Of a stretch of DNA of 64,000 nucleotides, positions 43,862 through 51,967 are shown piece after piece. The notes beneath the pieces were generated by a model. That model had not been told where the DNA came from. It did no database searches and worked only from the letters and a program-made list of their open reading frames with translations. How positions within the stretch are numbered: the stretch's first letter is position 1; every line of letters begins with the position of its first letter. The DNA is taken from positions 1-64,000 of the forward strand of contig CAYOTO010000004.1 of NCBI GenBank assembly GCA_964406945.1, written 5' to 3'. The stretch is from UBA2266 sp964406945 (lineage in GTDB: Bacteria > Planctomycetota > Phycisphaerae > Sedimentisphaerales > Anaerobacaceae). Position numbers and translations under genes: made by a program.

Positions 43862-44010
43862 CCTCACCTTAGTAGTTCAGCAAGCTCAACTAAATACCCT
43901 GATCGTTCGCCGCGCCGGCGCTCTTTCAACAGCACATGCGGGTCGATTCGCAGATGCCCATACGTCGCAGCACAAGTGGACCTGGACATCGCGACCGATT
44001 GGACGATCGA

Positions 44011-44706
44011 CTATCTCTTTTTCAGTGCGTTAACTTTGCCTCGCAGGGCTGCCTGCTTGATCAGCGTGGGCGCATCCTTGCTCAGATCATTGTAGATCGC
44101 CATTGCTTCGGCCGATTTGCCCTCGGCGACCAACTTGTCCGCACATTGCAGATATGCATCCATTACCTGCATCCGCAGGTCGCCCTTTGTTTTGTTCTTT
44201 GCCGCCTTCAGGGCCGTAATTGCGTCAGGTCCGCCTATCTTGCCCAGAGCCGCCGCAGCAGCTCCGGCCGTCTCGGCATCCGCATCCAGATACTTCGCCA
44301 GCCCACGAGCACTGCCCGGCCAGCGTCTTTCGCCGATCGTATTGATAATGCCGATGCGGGTCTTGACACTGGTCTTTTCGAGAGCGCCGGCAAGGGCCAT
44401 TCCACTGTCGCGCCCCGGTATGCGCTCCAGTGCATATCGGGCCATATCGGCCTCTTTTTCGTTCGTGAGCATCTTCGCAAGCGCCGGCACACAGGCATCG
44501 CTGCCGATGATGCTGAGCTTGCGGCAGGCCCACTGCTTGCCCGCGAATTTAGCGTCGGAATTGAGAACATCAATAAGCCCGGCTTCAATCTTCTGCGTTT
44601 CGGCTTCGTTGCCATGAGCCTCGCGGATTTTGTCGCCCAGTTCCGTCAGCGCGACGCGGCTCTGACCGAAATCATAGGTCTTAACCTTTGTTAATAACTG
44701 CTCCAT
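44011..44706 (-). CDS. HEAT-repeat protein without export signal
   Basis: The 231-residue protein consists of HEAT-like helical repeats (CVPALAKMLTNEKEADMARYALERI, SARGLAKYLDADAETAGAAAAALGKIG, DAITALKAAKNKTKGDLRMQVMDAYLQ) and a basic end. No signal peptide is present, so it is probably cytoplasmic unless the true start lies elsewhere. It begins 24 bp after the ThuA gene. In some planctomycetes I recall a HEAT module attached to ThuA-type enzymes, so it could be a split-off module. Confidence 0.75.
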   Translation of the reverse strand: MEQLLTKVKTYDFGQSRVALTELGDKIREAHGNEAETQKIEAGLIDVLNSDAKFAGKQWACRKLSIIGSDACVPALAKMLTNEKEADMARYALERIPGRDSGMALAGALEKTSVKTRIGIINTIGERRWPGSARGLAKYLDADAETAGAAAAALGKIGGPDAITALKAAKNKTKGDLRMQVMDAYLQCADKLVAEGKSAEAMAIYNDLSKDAPTLIKQAALRGKVNALKKR

Positions 44707-44730
44707 TTGTGATCCCTTTCCTGAACTAAC

Positions 44731-45627
44731 TTAAGGTTTCGGTTTGTCATCCATTTTGTAATCGCCAAACGCGTACTGGATCCCGTCGAGGTAATGCTGC
44801 AAAACCGCCGGATTCCAGAAGATTTCGTCATTGTGGCCCAGAGAGCAATAGAAGACCCTGCCCTTACCGTAAGGCCTGATCCACGCAATTCCCGTATCCT
44901 TATCGTTGGGCTTTAGCCCGCCGACGCCGGCGGTCTTCTCGTCGCTCATGTCCAGACTCATTACCACGCGCAGCTTCGAGCGGTCGTAGAGCGGAGGATC
45001 GGTCCGATAGATCTCGTCCTTGATCTTGAAGTTCTCGCCTTCGAAGGCGGCCGTTAGAGGATGATCCGGCTCATCGATTTTGATGCCCCAGGTTCCGCCG
45101 CCGCCCCAGGGATGGCCCGTGAAACGGTTGCCTATCATCTGCCGCGCCTCTTCCCATTGCGGGAAATTGTCCGCGCCGGCGTGAATTCCGACAATTCCCT
45201 TGCCGCTCTTGACGAAATCCATGACCGCCTCGCACATGCTCGGCGTCTTTTCGGGGTTGAATTTCAGGCCCGTCGTATTGTTGAAGCATATCGCATCGTA
45301 CTGCTTGAGGTTCTCCTTTGTGAACACGCCCATGTCGTTGCTCGTTACGACCTCATAAGCCCCGGTCTTCTTGCCCATAATTCGCAGCGCTTCGTTGGCG
45401 ACCGGGATTGATCGGTGGTAAAAACCTTCACAAAGCCAGAAAACCAGCATCTTTCGCGGTTTGGCGGGTTCGACCGTCGGCTTTTCCGGCACGGCGGCCT
45501 TGATCTTTTCTATCTCCTCGGGCTTGAGATCCCGGAGTTTTGCCGGCGATCCGGCAAAACAGCCGCTTGTGACAATGGAAATGCACAAAGCCACAACCAG
45601 GCTCGCAAAAAACATTCTACGTTTCAT
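44731..45627 (-). CDS. ThuA-family lipoprotein
   Basis: The 298-residue protein has a lipoprotein signal (ALCISIVTSGCFAGS) and a ThuA (trehalose utilisation) domain: KMLVFWLCEGFYHRSIPVANEALR, then YDAICFNNTTGLKF, then GKGIVGIHAGADNFPQWEEARQMIGNRFTGHPWG, and a final GKGRVFYCSLGHNDEIFWNP. ThuA is a class I glutamine-amidotransferase-like fold protein, and in rhizobia thuA and thuB (a Gfo/Idh member) act on 3-keto-trehalose. That link fits this locus well. ATG 45627 is 6 nt from AAAGGA, and an ATG at 45630 is also possible. Confidence 0.85.
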   Translation of the reverse strand: MKRRMFFASLVVALCISIVTSGCFAGSPAKLRDLKPEEIEKIKAAVPEKPTVEPAKPRKMLVFWLCEGFYHRSIPVANEALRIMGKKTGAYEVVTSNDMGVFTKENLKQYDAICFNNTTGLKFNPEKTPSMCEAVMDFVKSGKGIVGIHAGADNFPQWEEARQMIGNRFTGHPWGGGGTWGIKIDEPDHPLTAAFEGENFKIKDEIYRTDPPLYDRSKLRVVMSLDMSDEKTAGVGGLKPNDKDTGIAWIRPYGKGRVFYCSLGHNDEIFWNPAVLQHYLDGIQYAFGDYKMDDKPKP

Positions 45628-45659
45628 CATACGTCCTTTCCGCTTTACGCTCATCATTC

Positions 45660-45743
45660 TCATACGTGCCACGGAGCACGCATCGGCCTCTTGAGCAGTC
45701 TGTTGGCTTTTTCGCTGTTGGTAAACCGCTCGGCTTCGGGGTC
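45660..45743 (-). pseudogene. C-terminal stump of another Gfo/Idh/MocA gene
   Basis: The minus strand codes for DPEAERFTN, SEKAN and RLLKRPMRAPWHV followed by TGA. These 27 codons align with the end of the gene at 45764 (EANRLLKRSYRAPWYL) and with the typical C-terminus of exported Gfo/Idh/MocA proteins. An in-frame TAA stands two codons upstream and no start or Rossmann part remains. It begins 20 bp after the stop codon of the neighbouring full-length gene. It is most simply the tail of a tandem duplicate lost by deletion. Confidence 0.75.
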
Positions 45744-45763
45744 CCTCCTTTACAGTCAGGCTC

Positions 45764-47044
45764 TTACAGGTACCACGGAGCCCGGTAGGAACGCTTTAGC
45801 AGGCGGTTGGCTTCGGCGTCGTGCGGGAATTCTTCTTTTACAGGATCCCACTTCAACGGCCTGTCGAGCCTGTAGGCGATATTGCCCAGATGGCACACCG
45901 TCACCGATCTGGCGCCGGTCTCGACGTCGCAAACCGGTTTTGTGCGGTTGCGCATCGCATCCAGGAAATCGACGTAATGGTTCCGGCTTTCGTACAGGTG
46001 AATGTCGTTAGGCTTGAGCTTAATATCTTTGAGTTCATCCGGCCATGTCTTTAGATGTCCACGGTTGGTCTCAACCTTGCCCTTTGTGCCTTCGAAGAGC
46101 ACGCCATTGGCGCTTTCACGAGTCATAACGACGCCCGTAGCGTATTTGTAGGTCAGGTGTTCGACATCGCTGCCGTTTGGGGGAATAATCTCGACGGGCC
46201 CGCTTTCATCCATCCCCATACCCCACTGGGCGATATCAAAATGATGCGCGCCCCAGTCGGTCATACCTCCGCCGCCGTAGTATTCGTGATAACGCCAGTG
46301 CGGAAAACCGTCCCAACTGATGTGCGGCGACAGTTCGCTGTGGTACGGCCGCCATGGGGCAGGTCCGACCCACATTTCCCAGTCCAGGTAATCCGGGACC
46401 GGCATGGGCTCGAGCTTATCCACCCCGGGAGGGCCTCCAATACCGACCTTAACGGTCTTCAGTTCGCCGATATAGCCGTTTCTGACCAGTTCGCACCCCA
46501 GCCGGAAATGCCAGTCCGACCGCTGCATGCTGCCGACCTGAAAAACCCTGCCGTACCGGCGGACCGTATTCACCAGGGCCCGGGCCTCATAGATAGACTG
46601 AGTAAGCGGCTTCTCGCAGTAAATATCCTTGCCCGCTTCGGCGGCGTCCGAGGCTATCTTGGCATGCCAGTGGTCCGGCGTTGCAATAACCACAGCGTCG
46701 ATGTCGTCGCGTGCAAGCAGGTCGCGGTAATCACCGTAAGTCGCACAATTCTTATTCTTGTAGTGATCGTCCACGATTTTCTTGCCACGCGCCAACTTCA
46801 GCTTGTCGACATCGCATCCGGCCACGACCCGCGTTCCCGGTGAGTTCAGAAACGACCTCATCAGGTGTTTGCTCTGCTTGCCCGTGCCTATGAAGCCCAT
46901 CGTTATGCGGTCGCTTGCGGCCGTTCCTCCGGAGTTACCCAGAACCGAACCGGGTACAACGTACGGAAAGCTGACCGCGCCCGCGGCCAATCCGCCTGCC
47001 GCCTTAAGAAAACCGCGTCTGCCTATTCTTTGCGTTTTATTCAT
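45764..47044 (-). CDS. Exported Gfo/Idh/MocA oxidoreductase
   Basis: The 426-residue protein has a Tat-type signal (RIGRRGFLKAAGGLAAGAVSFPYVVPG) and a Rossmann segment ITMGFIGTGKQSKHL. The active-site motifs GKDIYCEKPLTQ and GGGGMTDWGAHHFDIAQW are complete, and the C-terminus ends in RLLKRSYRAPWYL. It belongs to a different subgroup from the five tandem copies (YHEYYGGGGMTDWGAHH instead of WWDFGTGxLGDxGCH). The TIM-barrel isomerase gene lies 242 bp upstream. A remnant of a similar gene follows directly downstream. Confidence 0.9.
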   Translation of the reverse strand: MNKTQRIGRRGFLKAAGGLAAGAVSFPYVVPGSVLGNSGGTAASDRITMGFIGTGKQSKHLMRSFLNSPGTRVVAGCDVDKLKLARGKKIVDDHYKNKNCATYGDYRDLLARDDIDAVVIATPDHWHAKIASDAAEAGKDIYCEKPLTQSIYEARALVNTVRRYGRVFQVGSMQRSDWHFRLGCELVRNGYIGELKTVKVGIGGPPGVDKLEPMPVPDYLDWEMWVGPAPWRPYHSELSPHISWDGFPHWRYHEYYGGGGMTDWGAHHFDIAQWGMGMDESGPVEIIPPNGSDVEHLTYKYATGVVMTRESANGVLFEGTKGKVETNRGHLKTWPDELKDIKLKPNDIHLYESRNHYVDFLDAMRNRTKPVCDVETGARSVTVCHLGNIAYRLDRPLKWDPVKEEFPHDAEANRLLKRSYRAPWYL

Positions 47045-47286
47045 GCGTAACTTCCTTACAACATAACCTCTATAAAAGCACCAGGCTCACCGTACCTCGC
47101 GAACATCCAAGCCGTTCTTGCCGACGGCCCGGCAAAACAGTCATGCGCGACCGGCTGTCTTACCGCAGCCGGTCGCCGACTGTTATGCTGTACACGTGCG
47201 ATTGCCGGTTCCAGACGCACCCTGGTAAGTATCGCCGGTGGGCCGGCCTTACGCCCTGTTACCATAAGTGCCTGCTTTGATGCAGG

Positions 47287-48285
47287 TTATTTATCAAACT
47301 GCGCGTCGAACGCCAGTTCCGAAGGCTTGAAGTCAGCGCTCTTGATCTTGGCGCACGCCTCTTCGGCCCCATGCTCGCGATCCATCCTGCTGTCTTCCCA
47401 TTCAATCGACAGCGGACCCTGGTAGCCAATGTCGTTAAGTGCAACGATAATTTCTTCGAAGTTGATGTCTCCGTGGCCTATCGAACGGAAATCCCAGTAT
47501 CTGCGGGGATCGGCGAAATCAGTATGTCCGCCGAACACGCCTACGGTGCCGTCTCCGTGGCCCCACCAGACATCCTTCATGTGCGCGTGGAAAATGCGGT
47601 CGCTGAAGGTGCGGATGAATTTCACGTAATCGACGCCCTGGTAGCCGAGATGACTGGGATCATAGTTGAACCCGAAACATTCGTGGCCCTTAACCGCATC
47701 CAGCGCTCTCTGGGCCGATGCGATATCGAAGGCGATTTCCGTAGGATGCACTTCCAGTGCGAACTTGATGCCTTCGGCCTTGAAAGCATCCAGAATCGGG
47801 GTAAAACGCTTGGCGAAGTCAACGTAACCGGCTTCGATCATATCCGGCGATGTGGGCGGAAACGAGTAGAGATACTTCCATATACTACTGCCGGTAAACC
47901 CGTTTACAACATTCACGCCCAGCTTCTTGGCGGCTTTGGCCGTGTCGATCAGCCTTTCAGCGGCTCTCTTGCGAACGCCCTCCGGATCGCCGTCGCCCCA
48001 TACATCCTCCGGCAGTATGCCCTTGTGGCGGTCGTCTATGTCGTCGCAAATCGCCTGTCCCACCAGATGGGCCGAAATCGAGAATACCTGCAGGCCGTTC
48101 TTCTGGAGCAGTTCCTTTTTTGCTTTGCAGTAGTTGTCGTCGGCCAGCGCCTTTTCAACCTCGAAATGGTCGCCCCAGCAGGCGAGTTCCAGTCCATCGT
48201 AACCCCAACTTGCCGCCTTCTTCGCCAACTCCGCAATGGGCATATCGGCCCATTGGCCGGTGAAAAGTGTCACAGGTCTAGCCAT
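47287..48285 (-). CDS. Sugar phosphate isomerase/epimerase (TIM barrel)
   Basis: The 332-residue protein has no signal peptide. It starts RPVTLFTGQWADMPIAELAKKAASWGYDGLEL and shows the metal-ligand stretches of the xylose-isomerase-like (AP endonuclease 2) superfamily: FALEVHPTEIAFD (Glu), GFNYDPSHLGYQG (Asp, His), IFHAHMKDVWW (His) and PLSIEWEDSRMD (Glu). In 3-keto-glycoside pathways of Bacteroidetes such barrels act on the released keto-sugar, either isomerising or hydrating it. Here it is cytoplasmic while most neighbours are exported, so the product would have to be imported before it acts. It lies between the PmoA-like gene and the oxidoreductase at 45764. Confidence 0.85.
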   Translation of the reverse strand: MARPVTLFTGQWADMPIAELAKKAASWGYDGLELACWGDHFEVEKALADDNYCKAKKELLQKNGLQVFSISAHLVGQAICDDIDDRHKGILPEDVWGDGDPEGVRKRAAERLIDTAKAAKKLGVNVVNGFTGSSIWKYLYSFPPTSPDMIEAGYVDFAKRFTPILDAFKAEGIKFALEVHPTEIAFDIASAQRALDAVKGHECFGFNYDPSHLGYQGVDYVKFIRTFSDRIFHAHMKDVWWGHGDGTVGVFGGHTDFADPRRYWDFRSIGHGDINFEEIIVALNDIGYQGPLSIEWEDSRMDREHGAEEACAKIKSADFKPSELAFDAQFDK

Positions 48286-48454
48286 CGTACTTTCTCCTTA
48301 TCCAATTATTAACCCTGGGGATCCTGCCTTAAACATCCAGTGCTGCAGGATTTAACATTATACAACTGTTTTTGTTGGACTTTATGTCGTTCAATTATAG
48401 TGAGCCTATAGCCCCACGCAACGCATTTTTTCGACCTTCAGGACCGTCGCCGGG

Positions 48455-49684
48455 CTATCTGGACGCGACCTTGACCTCGGGTGCGTCGGCAAAAAGTCGC
48501 TGCCTGGCGGCAAGGTCGGAACGCTGCGGCATCGGCCCCTCGGTGAGCCAGATGCGGTATTGCAGTTCCAGGCTTTGGCCAGCTGGAATCTCCTTGGTGA
48601 AGAACGCCCCGAAACGTCCGTAGTCGCGGTAAGCCGAGTACTTCGAAGGCTCGGGGTTGTCCGGATGATTCATGTGAAGAACGCTGTACCGGTTGTCGCC
48701 GATTTTGTACGTCATCGCGGCCCAAGGCAGATTCTCGACCTTGTGAGCGTCGATTCCGTCCTTGTGGAACGTATACTGCGCCTTGCCCTCTTTGGGACCC
48801 TTTGCAACTGCGTTGTGTGCGCGGTATTGGAAACCGGCGTGCTCCGGATCGCCGCCAAGGAACACATCGCCTCTAACGGCCTTAAGTTCGGTATTGAAAT
48901 CAAGCAGGAAGTCCTCCGCATCGCTCTGGCGAAGAATTGTCATTCGGCGTTCTTCCACGAGTATCGCCTTGCCCTGTTTGTCGTTCCAGTCGATAGCGGC
49001 CGTGCATCGCGCAAGTACAGGCCCGCCAACAAGTTCCAGCTTTCTGCAGACCTGCTCGACATCCTTCATGTGCCACAAATCATAGCTCTGGCCGTCATGC
49101 CTGGTCTTGTTCCACCCGATGAAAATGCCACGGTGGTGCGGATACCTGATCTCGTTGGCCTTGTACTCGCTCTGGCCGTCGGGGCCGTTGGTTAGTCTCT
49201 GGCCGTCGGTTCCGTAGACATGGAGCAAAGGCTTGTAGGTTTCGAATCGACGCTGTGAACTGGAAGTATCGTGGGCGTACATGAATCTTGCAATCTTTGT
49301 GTCGCCCATCATCAGATCCGCGTATTCGCCTTTCTTATCCTTCCACGAGAACTCGTTCTTTGCGGTGCTTTGGCCTGACTTAATCGTCGCCGTCCACACC
49401 GATCCGGCGCCGGCCTTGACCTCAGGAATTACCCACCAGAGTTCGATTTGACCGCCTTGGCCCTTAATCAGTTGGCCCGGAACGTTTTTTCCGCTCTCGG
49501 AATTCTTCATTTCGACAGTATCTTGCGGATCAAAGTTTTTCATCCGCAACTCGACTTTCACCGGCAGATCCACGGCATCGACCGCGGGGCCTTCTACTCG
49601 CAGACGAATGACTTCGGCGCCGCCGGCACAAGATGCCAGAACAAGCACAAATGCAGCAAAACCACTCAGAAAGCTGTTTTTCAT
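48455..49684 (-). CDS. Exported PmoA-like (DUF6807) protein
   Basis: The 409-residue protein has a Sec/lipoprotein-like signal (SGFAAFVLVLASCAGGAEV). The core shows the DUF6807 signature of planctomycetes and verrucomicrobia: HVYGTDGQRLTNG, YPHHRGIFIGWNKTRHDG, DLWHMKDVEQV, and FQYRAHNAVAKG near the end of the domain. It was named after a resemblance to PmoA but is not a methane monooxygenase; the family has a sugar-related but uncharacterised role. AAGGGG stands 7 nt before ATG 49684. The PmoA-DUF1080 fusion gene lies 112 bp upstream and may be cotranscribed. Confidence 0.85.
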   Translation of the reverse strand: MKNSFLSGFAAFVLVLASCAGGAEVIRLRVEGPAVDAVDLPVKVELRMKNFDPQDTVEMKNSESGKNVPGQLIKGQGGQIELWWVIPEVKAGAGSVWTATIKSGQSTAKNEFSWKDKKGEYADLMMGDTKIARFMYAHDTSSSQRRFETYKPLLHVYGTDGQRLTNGPDGQSEYKANEIRYPHHRGIFIGWNKTRHDGQSYDLWHMKDVEQVCRKLELVGGPVLARCTAAIDWNDKQGKAILVEERRMTILRQSDAEDFLLDFNTELKAVRGDVFLGGDPEHAGFQYRAHNAVAKGPKEGKAQYTFHKDGIDAHKVENLPWAAMTYKIGDNRYSVLHMNHPDNPEPSKYSAYRDYGRFGAFFTKEIPAGQSLELQYRIWLTEGPMPQRSDLAARQRLFADAPEVKVASR

Positions 49685-49795
49685 CGATTTACCCCTTTGC
49701 ATAAATAGATTCTATGTTCTTGTAGACTCCCCCGCCTTCTTTCCCACAGACGTATTTACCCGCACTCTTGGTATATTCTCCTGGCGGATAGGCCA

Positions 49796-51652
49796 TTAAA
49801 GCGGCTGTATCCATATATTGCGGAACGAAACCGGATTGCCGTGGTCCTGCAGCAGTATTGGTCCCGGCTCGGGCCCTTCGGGTTTGCCTGCGCCGGTTTT
49901 GCCCGGAATCTCGTAGTTGTCGTGCACGCGAATGCCGTTGTGCAGCACCGTTATTCGGGCATTCTTGACTTTTTGATCGCCATCGTACCTGGCTGCGTGG
50001 AATACGATGTCGTAGCTCTGCCATTCGCCCGGCTTTTTGCAGGCATTGACGTCCGGCTTTTTCCGCTTGTATATTCCGGCACAGTGATTGGCCTGCGGCT
50101 CCTGTCCGTAGGAATCCAGGATCTGCACTTCATACCGCTTCTGAATGTAAACGCCGCTGTTGCCTCTGCCCTGACCTCGTACGTTATCCGGCAGTTTGGG
50201 CATGTTGAATTCGATATGCATCCGGAAATCGCTGAAGTTCTCTTTGGTCTGGATACTTCCGCCGCCCTTAACGTGCGGTTTTATCGTCATAACGCCATCT
50301 TTGACATCCCATTTGACCGGATTGCCGTTGGTGTGCTGCCACCTGGAAGTATCCCGGCCGTCGAAAAGAACAATTCTCTTGACCGGCTCCAATACATTGA
50401 CCGAAACCTCGGGCGGAGCACCGAAGTCGTTCCATATCCTGTCCGCCTCGGCCTTGTCGAGTTTGCCTTCATGCAAGTGCAGGCGATATCTGAAGACGTG
50501 ATCGACGCCGGGCAGCATATCCCAGGCCGTGGCCTGTGACGGGCAGAAGTTGAAGAAAACTTGACCGCTGGGCCAGATTCTCATCGGCTCGGGAAACTGG
50601 AAATTCTCCGGATGGCCCATCACGAGCGCTCCCTGCCACTTATCGTCGACCTCGCCGGCCACCTCACACCATTTTGCCCGGGTTCCGTGGCCGTTCTTGC
50701 GGTTTTTGCCCTCGCTCGTCAGGTACATGGCGTTTTCTTCGTCCCAGTCGCCGGGCCCGCGCCAGCCGAAGCCGCCGTAGCGGTACTGTTCCTGATGCAG
50801 TTTCGTATCGGCCACGCATCGCTGGGTCGACTTGAAATCCCACAGCCAGTAGCCGTCATCCTGCCCGCCGACGTTATACACTCGAACATCCCAGATTTCC
50901 TTCAATACGACCGTTTCGCCATCGTCGGTATTGAGCACGACGTGCTCCTGCTCTGCTTTGAACCCGCCATAGACCGGTCCGCTTACCTTCGAGAGGTACT
51001 TCACGAACCGAACGGTGCCGCCTCCGCCGTTAAGATTCCAGAAATCCACCCGCTTGCCTTTGAACTGCGTGTGCGTCCAGGGCATCCAGATTCCCATGTG
51101 GTGAATATGGTCGGGCGGGTGAATGTTTGTCAGAACTTTGCCCTTCGGCGCCCACATCGGATGTATGAAGCCGCTGCGCTCGTAAAGCTTGCTCTTGCCT
51201 TCGGGCGGGGGAACTATCGCGTGGTTATATTGCAGAACCTTGCCGTCCCCGGCCTTGATTACCAGTGCCTTGTCGTCCTTCGAGATTTGAATGTCGCTGC
51301 TTTTGGCTTCGCTTTCGCCATTCATCAGCTCGAAAACGCGTTTTTCACCGGCGGCGGTTTTGCCTGACAGAATCCACCACAGCGTGGGGTTCTCTCCGCA
51401 TTCGACCTGCGACGAAACCGCAATTTTCCTGCCGTTCTTGATCTCGACCAGTTTGAGAGGCTCGCCGCCGCAGCACGGACAGGCTACGCCCTCCAGGACG
51501 GCCGAGACCGGCGTATCCATGCGAGCCGAATCGCCCGCGTCCACGGTAATCCGAGCCACCGGCGCAGCAGCGAGTAGCGATTGAACCGCAAATACCACCA
51601 AAAAACAGAAAAGCGGAAATGACCTTTTCGACAATGATATGCGCCTTTGCAT
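49796..51652 (-). CDS. Exported PmoA-like (DUF6807) and DUF1080 fusion
   Basis: The 618-residue protein begins with a signal peptide (FPLFCFLVVFAVQSLLAAAP). Residues 30-420 form a DUF6807 domain (RSGFIHPMWAPKGKVLTN, PPDHIHHMGIWMPWTHTQFKG, and a long beta-sandwich). Residues 428-618 form a DUF1080 domain (IVLFDGRDTSRWQHTNG, RGQGRGNSGVYIQKRYEV, ILDSYG, LLQDHGNPVSFRNIW). A CPCC motif near residue 59 follows the signal peptide. Fusion of the two families suggests that their activities work together on one glycan. An ideal AAAGGAGG ribosome-binding site precedes the ATG, and this is the first gene of the whole minus-strand locus. Confidence 0.9.
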   Translation of the reverse strand: MQRRISLSKRSFPLFCFLVVFAVQSLLAAAPVARITVDAGDSARMDTPVSAVLEGVACPCCGGEPLKLVEIKNGRKIAVSSQVECGENPTLWWILSGKTAAGEKRVFELMNGESEAKSSDIQISKDDKALVIKAGDGKVLQYNHAIVPPPEGKSKLYERSGFIHPMWAPKGKVLTNIHPPDHIHHMGIWMPWTHTQFKGKRVDFWNLNGGGGTVRFVKYLSKVSGPVYGGFKAEQEHVVLNTDDGETVVLKEIWDVRVYNVGGQDDGYWLWDFKSTQRCVADTKLHQEQYRYGGFGWRGPGDWDEENAMYLTSEGKNRKNGHGTRAKWCEVAGEVDDKWQGALVMGHPENFQFPEPMRIWPSGQVFFNFCPSQATAWDMLPGVDHVFRYRLHLHEGKLDKAEADRIWNDFGAPPEVSVNVLEPVKRIVLFDGRDTSRWQHTNGNPVKWDVKDGVMTIKPHVKGGGSIQTKENFSDFRMHIEFNMPKLPDNVRGQGRGNSGVYIQKRYEVQILDSYGQEPQANHCAGIYKRKKPDVNACKKPGEWQSYDIVFHAARYDGDQKVKNARITVLHNGIRVHDNYEIPGKTGAGKPEGPEPGPILLQDHGNPVSFRNIWIQPL

Positions 51653-51722
51653 GGCGTCCTCCTTTAGAAGTTGAAACCGTTCTTCGCATTTCGATCAGGC
51701 ATGGCCTGGGACGAAATATGGA

Positions 51723-51751
51723 ATTTTAATGCTCGCCGGAACCACAAGCAA
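51723..51751 (-). promoter_or_regulatory. Predicted first promoter of the sugar-oxidation locus
   Basis: On the minus strand TTGCTT (51746-51751) and TAAAAT (51723-51728) are spaced by 17 bp, 71 bp before the start of the PmoA-DUF1080 gene. The -35 is weak, and nothing else stands out in 51752-51909. Confidence 0.45.
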
Positions 51752-51909
51752 GCATTTATCCATTCAATTTTGACGCTGCAGGCGGCCGGTATATGGCGAT
51801 AAAATCCGCACCCGGGTCAATAAATCCGTTTTGATTGCCACAAACGATGCGGCCGCGTCAGTCCAAAACCCCTTTCGCGGGATCATTTAAAATTTATTTG
51901 CAATCGGAA

Positions 51910-51937
51910 TTGATTTATTGTCAAATGACAATAGAAT
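51910..51937 (+). promoter_or_regulatory. lexA promoter with internal operator
   Basis: TTGATT (51910-51915) and TAGAAT (51932-51937) are spaced by 16 bp. The palindrome TATTGTCA-AA-TGACAATA at 51916-51933 fills the spacer, so a repressor bound there would block RNA polymerase. This is the natural place for LexA autoregulation. Confidence 0.65.
51916..51933. promoter_or_regulatory. Candidate LexA operator, perfect 8-2-8 inverted repeat
   Basis: TATTGTCA and TGACAATA are exact reverse complements separated by AA. The sequence differs from the E. coli (CTGT-N8-ACAG) and the Bacillus (GAAC-N4-GTTC) SOS boxes. Confidence 0.65.
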
Positions 51938-51967
51938 GTAAGCATTAGTCCAAGGAGCAAAACCGAC

